Below are positions 38,134 through 46,616 of a DNA stretch of 64,000 nucleotides, piece by piece. The DNA lies in assembly GCA_963753615.1 (NCBI GenBank), contig CAVWCW010000027.1:159568-223567 (forward strand), written 5' to 3'. The notes beneath the pieces were generated by a model that was not told the origin of the DNA, ran no database searches, and saw nothing but the letters and a program-made list of their open reading frames with translations. Both the position numbers and the translations under genes were made by a program. The DNA comes from CAVWCW01 sp963753615 (GTDB lineage: Bacteria > Pseudomonadota > Gammaproteobacteria > Chromatiales > Chromatiaceae). Numbering within the stretch: the first letter of the stretch is position 1; every line of letters begins with the position of its first letter.

Positions 38134-39605
38134 ACTACCGGGACCTTCGCGACTTCATGGCCCAACTGGAGCAGATGGGCGAACTCAAGCGGGTTCGGGC
38201 CGAGGTGGACCCTTACCTGGAGATCACCGAGATCTGCGACCGCACCCTGCGCGCCGGCGGCCCGGCCCTGCTGTTCGAGCGGGTCAAGGGCTCCTCCATT
38301 CCGCTGCTGGGCAATCTGTTCGGTACCCCCCGGCGGGTGGCCCTGGGCATGGGCGAGGACTCGGTCGAAGCCCTGCGCGAGGTGGGCACGCTGCTCGCCT
38401 TCCTCAAGGAGCCGGACCCGCCCAAGGGGCTGAAGGACGCCTGGGAGAAACTGCCGGTATTCCGCAAGGTACTGGACATGGCCCCGAAGCAGCTGCGCTC
38501 GCCGCCCTGCCAGGCCGAGGTGCTCGACGGCGAGCGAGTAGACCTCGGGGAACTGCCGATTCAGACCTGCTGGCCCGGCGATGCCGGTCCCCTGATTACC
38601 TGGGGCCTGGTGGTTACCCGCGGCCCGGACAAGGCGCGCCAGAACCTCGGCATCTACCGCATGCAGGTGCTGGGGCGCAACCGGGCCATCATGCGCTGGC
38701 TGGCCCACCGCGGCGGCGCCCTGGATTACCGGGACTGGCAGCGGGCCCATCCCGGCGAGCCGTTTCCGGTCGCCGTAGCCCTGGGGGCGGACCCGGCAAC
38801 CATCCTGGGGGCGGTCACCCCGGTGCCGGATACCCTATCGGAGTACGCCTTTGCCGGCCTGCTGCGGGGCAGCCGCACCGAGGTGGCCAAGTGCCTGGGC
38901 TCTGAGCTGCAGGTCCCAGCCTCGGCCGAGATCGTGCTTGAGGGGCACCTGCACCCGGGGGACGAGGCGGACGAAGGCCCGTTCGGCGACCACACCGGGT
39001 ACTACAACGAAGTGGACCGATTCCCGGTGTTCACCATCGAACGCATCACCCGCCGCCGCGACCCGATCTACCACAGCACCTACACCGGTCGGCCGCCGGA
39101 CGAGCCGGCGGTGCTGGGGGTGGCGCTGAACGAGGTGTTCGTACCCATCCTGCAGAAGCAGTTCCCCGAGATCGTCGACTTCTACCTCCCGCCCGAGGGC
39201 TGCTCCTACCGGCTTGCGGTGGTAAGCATGAACAAGCAGTACCCGGGCCACGCCAAGCGCGTAATGCTGGGAGTCTGGTCGTTCCTGCGCCAGTTCATGT
39301 ACACCAAATTGGTGATCGTCTGCGACGCGGACGTGAATGTGCGCGACTGGAAGGACGTGATCTGGGCCATGACCACCCGCATGGACCCCGCGCGCGACAC
39401 CACCATCGTCGAGAATACGCCCATCGACTATCTGGATTTCGCTTCGCCCGTCTCCGGGTTGGGCTCCAAGATCGGTTTCGACGCCACCAACAAGTGGCCA
39501 GGGGAGACCGCACGGGAATGGGGGCGGCCGATCGAAATGGACCCGGCGATCAAGGCCCGAGTGGACGCCCTTTGGCCGAGCTTGGGAATCGACCCCCAAC
39601 CCTAG
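38130..39605 (+). CDS. ubiD: 4-hydroxy-3-polyprenylbenzoate decarboxylase
   Basis: 491 residues. UbiD decarboxylates the prenylated hydroxybenzoate in ubiquinone synthesis using prenylated FMN supplied by UbiX. Recognisable blocks are NYRDLRDFMAQLEQMGELKR at the start, NLGIYRMQVLGRNRAIMRWL, EGPFGDHTGYYNEVDRFPVF and the C-terminal KIGFDATNKWPGETAREWGR. ATG overlaps the prlC TGA (ATGA), implying coupled translation. UbiX is not in this window. Confidence 0.97.
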   Translation: MNYRDLRDFMAQLEQMGELKRVRAEVDPYLEITEICDRTLRAGGPALLFERVKGSSIPLLGNLFGTPRRVALGMGEDSVEALREVGTLLAFLKEPDPPKGLKDAWEKLPVFRKVLDMAPKQLRSPPCQAEVLDGERVDLGELPIQTCWPGDAGPLITWGLVVTRGPDKARQNLGIYRMQVLGRNRAIMRWLAHRGGALDYRDWQRAHPGEPFPVAVALGADPATILGAVTPVPDTLSEYAFAGLLRGSRTEVAKCLGSELQVPASAEIVLEGHLHPGDEADEGPFGDHTGYYNEVDRFPVFTIERITRRRDPIYHSTYTGRPPDEPAVLGVALNEVFVPILQKQFPEIVDFYLPPEGCSYRLAVVSMNKQYPGHAKRVMLGVWSFLRQFMYTKLVIVCDADVNVRDWKDVIWAMTTRMDPARDTTIVENTPIDYLDFASPVSGLGSKIGFDATNKWPGETAREWGRPIEMDPAIKARVDALWPSLGIDPQP

Positions 39606-39634
39606 GCCGTGCCGCCGGCTGGATATTGTCCGCC

Positions 39635-39690
39635 GCTACCCCTAAGCTATTGGGGGTAGCAAAGAATCCACCCCGGCAGCGAAAGCTGCC
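39635..39690. other. Two consecutive hairpins before the ParA-like gene
   Basis: The first is GCTACCCC/GGGGTAGC (39635-39660), the second GGCAGC-GAAA-GCTGCC (39675-39690) with a GNRA-type tetraloop, ending 16 bp before the ATG. No T run follows, so a classical terminator is unlikely. It may be a 5' leader structure. Confidence 0.45.
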
Positions 39691-39706
39691 AGCTACGAGG
39701 ACAGCG

Positions 39707-40381
39707 ATGCGCACCATTATGCTGATGAATGCCAAGGGCGGTTGCGGCAAGACCACCCTGGCCACGAATATCGCCACCTGGTTTGCCGACGACGGCCACC
39801 AAGTGGCCCTGGCCGACTTCGACCCCCAGGGCTCGTCGCTGGATTGGCTGGCGGCACGCGACGACTATGAGGGTATTCCCGAGATCCAGAGCATTGACGC
39901 CTACAACCGGCAACTGCGGCCGCACCGAGGTACCGAGCATCTGGTCATGGACGTGCCGGCAGCGGTGCACGGCAAGGAGATCGACCATCTGCTGCGGCGG
40001 GTCGAGACCCTGATCGTGCCGGTATTGCCTTCCCCAATCGACATCCGCGCGGCGGCCCGGTTCCTGGAGGAGCTGCTGCACAGCGGGCGGGTGCGCCGTG
40101 AGCACACGCGGGTAGCCGTGGTAGCCAACCGGGTTCGGGAAAAGACCCATGCCTTCCGCCTGCTGGAGGCGTTTCTGGAACCGCTGGCCGTGCCCTGCAT
40201 CGCCACTCTGCGTGAGAGCCAGAACTACATCCGCTCCGCCGAGACCGGCCTTGGGCTGTGGGAGCTGCCCCCGTCCCTGCTGGAGCCGGACCTGCAGCAG
40301 TGGGACCCGTTGATGGCCTGGTTGCTAAGCCGCAACAGCCTGCCCAAGCGGCCGACACGGACTGCCAGCCGGCGCGACTGA
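39707..40381 (+). CDS. ParA/MinD-like ATPase
   Basis: 224 residues. The deviant Walker A motif NAKGGCGKTTLATNIATWF is at the N-terminus, with ALADFDPQGSSLDWL as switch region and HLVMDVPAAV as Walker B. Proteins this short belong to the orphan ParA/MipZ-like group that positions cellular machinery, not to plasmid ParA with an N-terminal HTH. No parB-like gene follows. The ATG at 39707 is chosen because the open frame upstream only overlaps ubiD. Convergent with the phosphatase gene, 12 bp apart. Given its neighbours it might position the polysaccharide machinery, but that is only a guess. Confidence 0.85.
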   Translation: MRTIMLMNAKGGCGKTTLATNIATWFADDGHQVALADFDPQGSSLDWLAARDDYEGIPEIQSIDAYNRQLRPHRGTEHLVMDVPAAVHGKEIDHLLRRVETLIVPVLPSPIDIRAAARFLEELLHSGRVRREHTRVAVVANRVREKTHAFRLLEAFLEPLAVPCIATLRESQNYIRSAETGLGLWELPPSLLEPDLQQWDPLMAWLLSRNSLPKRPTRTASRRD

Positions 40382-40393
40382 GAGAACCGAGCC

Positions 40394-41212
40394 TCAACCG
40401 CCGAACCAGCGCCCGAACCAGGATTTGGGCTTGCCCTTGCGGGACGAAGAGTTGGATGCCCCGGGTCGCAGACCGGGTGGCGGCGGTAGCTGGCCGGGTT
40501 CGCCGTTTTCCAGGATCTGGCGGGTGCGCCCCTGCACCATCAGCTCGGCCTCCTCTTCCCCAACGAGTTGGGCCGCCGCCTCTCGCCCCTCCGCCAGCAG
40601 CGGCGGGCGATTACGGGTGTTGTGGGCATCGGTGGCCAGAATGTGCACCAGGCCATCCGCTGTGAACTTCTCGGCCCAGTACTTGGGGCGCTTGCCGAAA
40701 CGTCCGGTCAAGGCGCCGGAGGTCACCTGTATCCAGGCCCCCTGCCGGGCCGCGTCGACGAACCAATCGTAGTGATCGTCGTCCAGCCAGGTCAGGCGCT
40801 CAGGATGGGTGATCAGCGGCACGTAGCCGGCCGCCAACGTATCGAACACCGACTCGCTGAAGCGGGTGGGAACCACATGATGAGGCGGCTCGAACAGGAA
40901 ATAGCGGCTCCGATGCACGGTTGGCATCCAGCCCGCCTGCAACCCCTCCATCAGTTCGGGGACCAACTGGATGTCGGCGCCGATGGTGATCTCCAGGGGG
41001 ATGTCCGCCTCCTGGAGCGCGGCGCGAAAGGCCTCGATCGCCTGCCCGATGCCGTCGGCGGTGTTCTCGTATAGCCCGGGATAGATATGCGGGGTGCAGG
41101 CGGTTACCCGAATACCGTCGTCGACGGCGATGCGCGCCATCGCCAACGCCGTATCCAGGTCCTTGGCCCCGTCGTCGATGCCGGGGAGCATGTGACAATG
41201 CAGATCGATCAT
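40394..41212 (-). CDS. CpsB/CapC-type tyrosine-protein phosphatase (PHP domain)
   Basis: 272 residues. The metal-binding PHP motifs are IDLHCHMLPGIDDGAKD near the start, CTPHIYPGLY, ITHPERLTW and ATDAHNT. In capsule systems this manganese-dependent enzyme dephosphorylates the tyrosine tail of the BY-kinase. The C-terminal 40 residues are Pro/Ser/Lys-rich and variable. It lies 1 bp after the WcaJ stop codon, with GGGAAGAG about 11 bases before the ATG, so the two form an operon. Its likely partner, the Wzc-type kinase, is 9 kb away at 29410. Confidence 0.92.
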   Translation of the reverse strand: MIDLHCHMLPGIDDGAKDLDTALAMARIAVDDGIRVTACTPHIYPGLYENTADGIGQAIEAFRAALQEADIPLEITIGADIQLVPELMEGLQAGWMPTVHRSRYFLFEPPHHVVPTRFSESVFDTLAAGYVPLITHPERLTWLDDDHYDWFVDAARQGAWIQVTSGALTGRFGKRPKYWAEKFTADGLVHILATDAHNTRNRPPLLAEGREAAAQLVGEEEAELMVQGRTRQILENGEPGQLPPPPGLRPGASNSSSRKGKPKSWFGRWFGG

Positions 41213-41213
41213 T

Positions 41214-42626
41214 TCAGTAGACACTCTTCCCGGTAAAGCCGCGCAGGGCGGTCAATAGGATGATTTCCAGGTCCAACCAGACCGACCAATTTCGAATGTA
41301 CCATAGATCGTGCTCGACTCGGCGCGCCATCTTGTCCAGGGTATCGGTCTCGCCGCGCCAGCCATTGATCTGGGCCCAGCCGGTGATTCCGGGCTTCACT
41401 TTGTGCCGCAGCATATAGCCCTTGATTTTCTTGCGGTACTCTTCGTTGTGGGCCACCGCATGGGGCCGGGGCCCCACGATCGACATCTCCCCGCGCAGGA
41501 CATTGAAGAACTGGGGCAGTTCATCGAGCGACGTGCGCCGCAAGAATCTGCCCACGGGCGTCACGCGGGGATCCTCCTTGGTCGCCTGGGTCACTACCGC
41601 GCCGTCCTCGCAAACCCGCATGGTACGGAACTTCCAGACCTCAATATCCTTGCCGTCGATGCCATATCTTCGCTGACGGAACAACACAGGCCCGGGCGAG
41701 GAAAGCTTCACCGCCAGCGCCACCAGCAGCATGGGGATCGACACCAACAACAGAATCAGGCTGGCCAGCACCAGGTCCTCGGCCCGTTTAAGCCAGCCGT
41801 CCGTGCCCCAGAACGGGGTGTGAAAGACACTGACTACAGGGATTCCTTCCAGGGTTGACCAATGGCCGTGGAACAGGCTGTTGGTGAAGTAATCCGGCAC
41901 CATGAACACGGATACGGTGGTATCGGACAGCCGGTCGACTAGATGTTCCACGCTCGCCCGGCTGGCTGCCGGCAGGATCAGGTAGAGCACCTCGAACTCC
42001 CTCGCCTCGGCGCGGCGCACCAATTCGTCGATCTGAGCGCGCATGCCAGTCGCCACCAAATCCGGCTCGGCGCAAGGGGCAGAATCCTCCGCGACCCGGT
42101 CTACTATCTGCAGGCCCAACCAAGGGGACGCGTCGATCGCCTCCACAAGCTGGTCTGCCAAATCACCGCTCCCCCACAGAATCGCGCGTTTGCGCCGCCG
42201 CGCACCCGACATGACTCCAATCATCATGCGAATGCCAATGACGCGCCAGGCAATCAGCAGCAATGGCGTAACGACGAACCAGATCAGCACCGAGGTGCGG
42301 GAGAACGCGGTCGAGATCTTTCCGACATACCCGATCAGGAGCACAACAAAAACGATTGCGCCCCAGGAATAGACGATCCGCATCAGGTCCAGATGGTAGC
42401 GCTGGGCCCTCCACGAGCGGTAATCTCCAGCCAATTCCGCGATGAAGGTATAGAGTAGACCCGCCACCGCGCCGGCCAGCAGATAACGTTCGTCCCAATC
42501 CGGAAAACGGTATAAGGCGTAAACGACGGGAAGCCCGAAGGATACGATCAGAAAATCGATGATTTTCGACGTTACCCGCCCCCACGCCCCGGAACGAGTA
42601 TTGCCGAGCGCATTGAAGCGTTCCAT
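41214..42626 (-). CDS. wcaJ: Undecaprenyl-phosphate glucose phosphotransferase (WcaJ-type)
   Basis: 470 residues. Four N-terminal membrane helices, a central Rossmann-like region (KRAILWGSGDLADQLVEAI), one more helix, and the C-terminal bacterial sugar transferase domain with VWKFRTMRV, LDELPQFFNVLRGEMSIVGP and KPGITGWAQINGWRGETD. It transfers glucose-1-phosphate (or galactose-1-phosphate) to undecaprenyl phosphate, the first step of the repeat unit. GGAG is seven bases before the ATG. Upstream is a 500-bp gap and a repeat element, so its promoter is local. Confidence 0.95.
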   Translation of the reverse strand: MERFNALGNTRSGAWGRVTSKIIDFLIVSFGLPVVYALYRFPDWDERYLLAGAVAGLLYTFIAELAGDYRSWRAQRYHLDLMRIVYSWGAIVFVVLLIGYVGKISTAFSRTSVLIWFVVTPLLLIAWRVIGIRMMIGVMSGARRRKRAILWGSGDLADQLVEAIDASPWLGLQIVDRVAEDSAPCAEPDLVATGMRAQIDELVRRAEAREFEVLYLILPAASRASVEHLVDRLSDTTVSVFMVPDYFTNSLFHGHWSTLEGIPVVSVFHTPFWGTDGWLKRAEDLVLASLILLLVSIPMLLVALAVKLSSPGPVLFRQRRYGIDGKDIEVWKFRTMRVCEDGAVVTQATKEDPRVTPVGRFLRRTSLDELPQFFNVLRGEMSIVGPRPHAVAHNEEYRKKIKGYMLRHKVKPGITGWAQINGWRGETDTLDKMARRVEHDLWYIRNWSVWLDLEIILLTALRGFTGKSVY

Positions 42627-43126
42627 TGCTCAGCTCCGTCTCTGAGAAACTATCGAGGGTCTCTTTAGCACCGCGGTATTCTGCACCTCTACCAGCAACT
42701 GACGGGCAACCGCTGCCGCCCTCCCGCCTCGGCTCAGCCGAGAACCCTTGACGGCGCCGCCAATGCGCAGCGTCGAGGGTGGCCGTAGTTCGGTCAGGCG
42801 CCGAAACAGCCTGGGGCAGCCCCTCCATGGATCAGCCGGTTGATGATTGTACCCGTAATGCCTCGCCCCGAGACTCGTTGTCGCGGACGATGCAAGGAGG
42901 GACGAGATAGGCCTGAATGGACCGGACGACAGCTACCCCAGTGCCTGTTGGAGCAGGCCACCCTCTTAGACTCCGGATTCTAACATAGCTAGGGAAAGCC
43001 CCAAGCTCCCGAACCGCACACCGGCGCGCCAGCCAACCTCCGCCCAACCTGCAGCGCCCGTCGAACGCGCGGAAGCGAGAGCGTTCAGGTGTCCCGAGAG
43101 GCGCCCAACTGACCGCTGGCGCGCCC
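42627..43126. other. Intergenic region without a recognisable gene
   Basis: 500 bp upstream of wcaJ. No frame has a motif; a promoter for wcaJ-cpsB is expected here but not identified. Confidence 0.4.
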
Positions 43127-43130
43127 CTAG

Positions 43131-43272
43131 GGAAGATTGAAAGCGTTTCCCGGGCAGGGCAGGATGCCCGCCATTTTCAGCCGCGCAAGCGACTGAAAAT
43201 GAGGGCTTTCGGAAACCGCGTTTTCGAAAGCCGTGCTGAGAAATGCCAGGGAAGGCATTTTTCAGCGTCTCC
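43131..43272. mobile_element. MITE-like palindromic element, copy 4 (142 bp)
   Basis: Flanked by CTAG at 43127-43130 and 43273-43276. It has three hairpins: CATTTTCAG/CTGAAAATG, GGCTTTCGGAAA/TTTTCGAAAGCC, and GCTGAGAAATGCC/GGCATTTTTCAGC. The last two match copies 1-3. The right-hand CTAG provides the stop codon of the adjacent minus-strand gene. The left end (GGAAGATTGAAAGC) has diverged most. Confidence 0.85.
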
Positions 43273-44130
43273 CTAGCCCAGGCAAGCCGCAAGCCCCAGC
43301 CTTAGATTCGGGTATTTGAGTATCACCCCCAATTCCTCGACCATGCGGCGGTTGCTCAAGCGCCGCGACTCCCGCATATAGGAGAGCATACCCGGCGACA
43401 GCCGCTCACCGGCCTCCGCTATAGGGATCTCGGGCGGCGACGCAAGGCCCGCTTCTTCCGCCAGCAGTCGGAAATACTCGGCCATGGTCCCAGGGTGCCC
43501 GTCGCAGGCGTGGTAGACACGCCCCCGCGCACCCCGCGCCATTGCTGCCAGGCACACCTGCACCAGGTCCTCGGCATGGATCCGATTGGTGAATGGGGAC
43601 TCCGATGCCCGCACCACCGGCTGCCCTTGGCGCAGGCGCTCCAGCGGCAGCTTGCCCGGGCCGTAGATGCCCGCCACCCGCAGGATCACCAATTCACCTC
43701 CGCTCACATCGGCCCATTCCGCGAGGGCAAGCTCCGCATCCACCCGGCGGCGGGCTCGCGCCGTCTGCGGATGCACCGGCCAACCCTCGTCCACCCACGC
43801 ACCTTCGCAGTCCCCATAGACGCCGGTGGTGCTTATGTAGACGATCCGCCGCGGTTGACCGCCGACGGCAAACCCGGCCAGCACACGCCGCAGCCGCGGG
43901 TCCGTGCTGCCCGTGGCGGGCGGCGGCGCAAAGTAGAACAGCGCCTCGCCGCGACTCGGCAACGTCGGCGCCGAAGCGGCATCCAGATCCGCCTGCAGTG
44001 CCCCGATGCCCAATTTCCGCAGCCGTTGCGCACTGGCCGCGCTGCGAACGACCCCGGTCACCGCCTCGCCGCGGGCCAGATACTCAGCGCCCACCAGACA
44101 GCCCATATACCCGCAACCAATGATTAACAT
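43273..44130 (-). CDS. SDR-family NAD(P)-dependent epimerase/reductase
   Basis: 285 residues. LIIGCGYMGCLVGAEYLARG is the nucleotide-binding loop, RRIVYISTTGVYGDCEGAWV the serine region, and FTNRIHAEDLVQVCLAAMAR a typical C-terminal block. It resembles the YeeZ-type atypical SDRs, in which the usual Y-x3-K motif is changed; here I find none in the expected place. Substrate unknown. ATG at 44130 fits the glycine motif; an earlier in-frame start adds two residues. Its TAG stop lies in the CTAG flank of repeat copy 4. Divergent from the flavoprotein gene. Confidence 0.85.
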   Translation of the reverse strand: MLIIGCGYMGCLVGAEYLARGEAVTGVVRSAASAQRLRKLGIGALQADLDAASAPTLPSRGEALFYFAPPPATGSTDPRLRRVLAGFAVGGQPRRIVYISTTGVYGDCEGAWVDEGWPVHPQTARARRRVDAELALAEWADVSGGELVILRVAGIYGPGKLPLERLRQGQPVVRASESPFTNRIHAEDLVQVCLAAMARGARGRVYHACDGHPGTMAEYFRLLAEEAGLASPPEIPIAEAGERLSPGMLSYMRESRRLSNRRMVEELGVILKYPNLRLGLAACLG

Positions 44131-44206
44131 AACCAACCCGAGGTTTTAATTTGATGAAAAATAGGCGAAAATCTCGCACCTTTACGTCGCTGTTGCAAGG
44201 AACTTC

Positions 44207-45232
44207 ATGAGCTTCAAGATCCAGGTCGAGCCGAGCGGACACGAATTTACCGTCGATCCCGGCGAGACCGTCCTCAACGCGGCACTGCGTCAGGGCATAG
44301 GTCTCCCCTATGGCTGCCGAAGCGGTAATTGCGGCGCCTGCGTGGCCCGTTTGAGCGCTGGGGAAGTCGCCTATCCAAGCGGCAATACCGCGGCCCTTGA
44401 GGGCCAGGAAGCCGACCGCTGCCTGCCCTGTCAGGCAGTGCCGGAGAGCGATCTGAGGCTGCAGGTGCGAGAGGTGGAGACGGCCCAAGAGATCGAGATT
44501 CGCACCCTCCCCTGCCGGGTGGCCCGCATCGAGCACCCGGCCCATGATGTGGTCCGCCTGTTCCTGAAACTTCCGGAGAACCAGCGACTGCAGTTTCTCG
44601 CCGGTCAGTACCTGGACTTTATGCTCGCCGACGGACGACGGCGCGCTTTTTCAATCGCCAATGCGCCTCACGACGACGAACTGATCGAGTTGCACGTGCG
44701 CCGGGTCCCGGGCGGCGACTTCACCGACTATGTGTTCGACCGTATGAAGGAAAAGGCGATCTTGCGGATCCAGGCGCCCTTGGGCGGCTTTTTCCTGCAC
44801 GAGGAATCGGAGCGGCCGCTGATCCTGATGGGAGGCGGCACTGGATTCGCCCCGCTCAAGGGCATTATCGAGCACGCCTTCCATATCGGCTATCAGCGCT
44901 CCATGCACCTGTACTGGGGAGTGCGCGCCCAGCGCGACCTGTACCTCGAGGAACTGCCGGAAAGCTGGGCAGCCGAACACCCCAATTTCCGCTTCACGGC
45001 GGTACTCTCGGAGCCCGATGCCGGCTGGAACGGGCGCCGCGGCTGGGTCCACGAAGCGGTGCTCACCGACTACCCGAACCTGGCGGACTACGATCTCTAT
45101 ATGAGCGGCCCTCCGGTAATGATCGACGCCGCCGCCAACGCCTTCGCCGCCGCCGGCCTGAGCCGGGACCACATGTACTCGGACGCCTTCGAATACGCCA
45201 AGGATAGTAAGCAGCCACCGAAACAGGCCTGA
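44207..45232 (+). CDS. Ferredoxin-type oxidoreductase (2Fe-2S, FAD, NAD domains; AscD-like)
   Basis: 341 residues. N-terminal plant-type ferredoxin domain with ligands in CRSGNCGACVARL and a fourth Cys in DRCLPCQ; FAD domain with RRAFSIANAPHDDE; NAD domain with LILMGGGTGFAPLKGIIEHA and LYMSGPPVMIDA. It is often named CDP-6-deoxy-delta-3,4-glucoseen reductase by similarity, but in this chromosomal setting it is more likely a general NADH:acceptor reductase. AAGGAA lies before the ATG. Divergent from the SDR gene, with a short AT-rich shared promoter region. Confidence 0.85.
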   Translation: MSFKIQVEPSGHEFTVDPGETVLNAALRQGIGLPYGCRSGNCGACVARLSAGEVAYPSGNTAALEGQEADRCLPCQAVPESDLRLQVREVETAQEIEIRTLPCRVARIEHPAHDVVRLFLKLPENQRLQFLAGQYLDFMLADGRRRAFSIANAPHDDELIELHVRRVPGGDFTDYVFDRMKEKAILRIQAPLGGFFLHEESERPLILMGGGTGFAPLKGIIEHAFHIGYQRSMHLYWGVRAQRDLYLEELPESWAAEHPNFRFTAVLSEPDAGWNGRRGWVHEAVLTDYPNLADYDLYMSGPPVMIDAAANAFAAAGLSRDHMYSDAFEYAKDSKQPPKQA

Positions 45233-45394
45233 CCCCGGCGAGCCAGCCAGGTCTGTGCAACGCTCACCCTCCGGTTGGTCTCGGAGTCGGGCCGTCCGAG
45301 ACAAGGCTTGGATCGCTGCCGACATCGTCGATTCAGCGCAAGGTACTTTCCCCAAAAACGAAGCCGCTCAGGCTGCAACCAGCCTCGAGGCTTC

Positions 45395-46198
45395 TCAGGG
45401 TGCTTCCTCCACCATTATATGGATCTCGACGCTGTCGCTGGCGCGACCGGCGGCGCCTTGCAGCGAACCCTGGGTGCGCGCCGACCCGCTGACGGCTATC
45501 CCACCCAGGGAGATCCACTGGCCGAGCCGGCCCTGCACCCGGGTATCCAGCCCCTGGACTTCGACCGCCCCACCGGGACCCCCCGGGCGCGCGGCGCGAG
45601 CGCTGATCTCCAAGGTCACCCGCTCGCCGTTCAGCTGGGGCACAACGTAGAAGCCACCGCCATTGCTCCCGTAGCCGTAGCCCGGGTGGCGCTTGCCTGA
45701 AGCCCGCAACCGCGCGCCGCGAACGAAGGCCGGATGGCCCTCCACTACCTGCACTTGCTGGTCCATCTCCAGATCGACGCGCCGGTCTGCCCGACCCAGC
45801 CCCAAGGCCGCGCTGTCAGGCGCCACCGGTTGCCCCGCTTGCAGGCGCCAGCGCTCGTTACCCAGATCGACGCCGGCGGCGGCATAGGCGAGGTCGGACT
45901 CGCGCAGCCGGCCGCGACGAACATGCACTATCAGGCGGCGGGGCGGCCGGTCGAGCTGCTCCAGCAAGCGGCGGATCTGTTGCAGGCGTTCAGGAGAGGT
46001 ACGCAGGATCAGCTTGTCGCCGCTGCCCACCACGGCGCCGTCGGGGCCGACGAAGGGCTCGATCAGCGGCACCATCTCCGCGCTCGGCCGGCCATTGAGG
46101 CGGATGATCTCCAGCGGATATTCGGCGGCGCACGGCGCTCCCACCAGGGACGCCAGCAGCGCCGATAACGGCAGCAGCGCCCGGCCCGGAAAACCCAT
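45395..46198 (-). CDS. Secretin N-domain-like periplasmic protein (NolW-type)
   Basis: 267 residues. Signal peptide (LLPLSALLASLVGAPCA) followed by a secretin N-domain: YPLEIIRLNGRPSAEMVPLI, DGAVVGSGDKLILRTSPERL and IRRLLEQLDRPPRRLIVHVR, the pattern of the NolW/N1 subdomains of type II and III secretins. The rest is Gly-rich beta sequence; no secretin pore domain is present, so it cannot be a channel alone. Last gene of the spoT-ridA unit, 7 bp after ridA. Function unknown. Confidence 0.75.
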   Translation of the reverse strand: MGFPGRALLPLSALLASLVGAPCAAEYPLEIIRLNGRPSAEMVPLIEPFVGPDGAVVGSGDKLILRTSPERLQQIRRLLEQLDRPPRRLIVHVRRGRLRESDLAYAAAGVDLGNERWRLQAGQPVAPDSAALGLGRADRRVDLEMDQQVQVVEGHPAFVRGARLRASGKRHPGYGYGSNGGGFYVVPQLNGERVTLEISARAARPGGPGGAVEVQGLDTRVQGRLGQWISLGGIAVSGSARTQGSLQGAAGRASDSVEIHIMVEEAP

Positions 46199-46205
46199 CG
46201 ACCGG

Positions 46206-46592
46206 TTAGTCCGCCAGTTCCATTACAGCGTCCATCTCCACGGCTGCGTCCTTGGGCAGAGCGGCCACGCCAATGGCGGCGCGCGCCGGATAAGGCTCCG
46301 CGAAGTACTCTTCCATCACCTGGTTGACCAAGGCGAAATGGTTGAGGTCAGTGAGAAACACGTTCAGCTTGGCCACGTCCGCCAGGCTGCCGCCGGCGGC
46401 CCGAGCCACCGCGGCGAGGTTATCGAACACACGGCGAATCTGGGCTTCCATGTCCCCTTCGACCAGGGTCATGCTCTCCGGCACCAACGGGATCTGTCCC
46501 GAGAGGTAAACGGTACTGCCGCATCGTACCGCCTGGGAATAGGTACCGATGGCCAGGGGGGCCTTATCGGTGCGTATGATCTCTCGACTCAT
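46206..46592 (-). CDS. ridA: RidA family enamine/imine deaminase
   Basis: 128 residues, normal length. GTYSQAVRCGSTVYLSGQIP, the conserved Arg in YPARAAIGVAALPKDAAVEM and the final VMELA show the active site. It hydrolyses reactive 2-aminoacrylate formed by PLP enzymes. Directly downstream of spoT (24 bp), a common gammaproteobacterial arrangement. Confidence 0.95.
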   Translation of the reverse strand: MSREIIRTDKAPLAIGTYSQAVRCGSTVYLSGQIPLVPESMTLVEGDMEAQIRRVFDNLAAVARAAGGSLADVAKLNVFLTDLNHFALVNQVMEEYFAEPYPARAAIGVAALPKDAAVEMDAVMELAD

Positions 46593-46616
46593 GGCTGCGA
46601 AACCTCCTGCTGAGGG

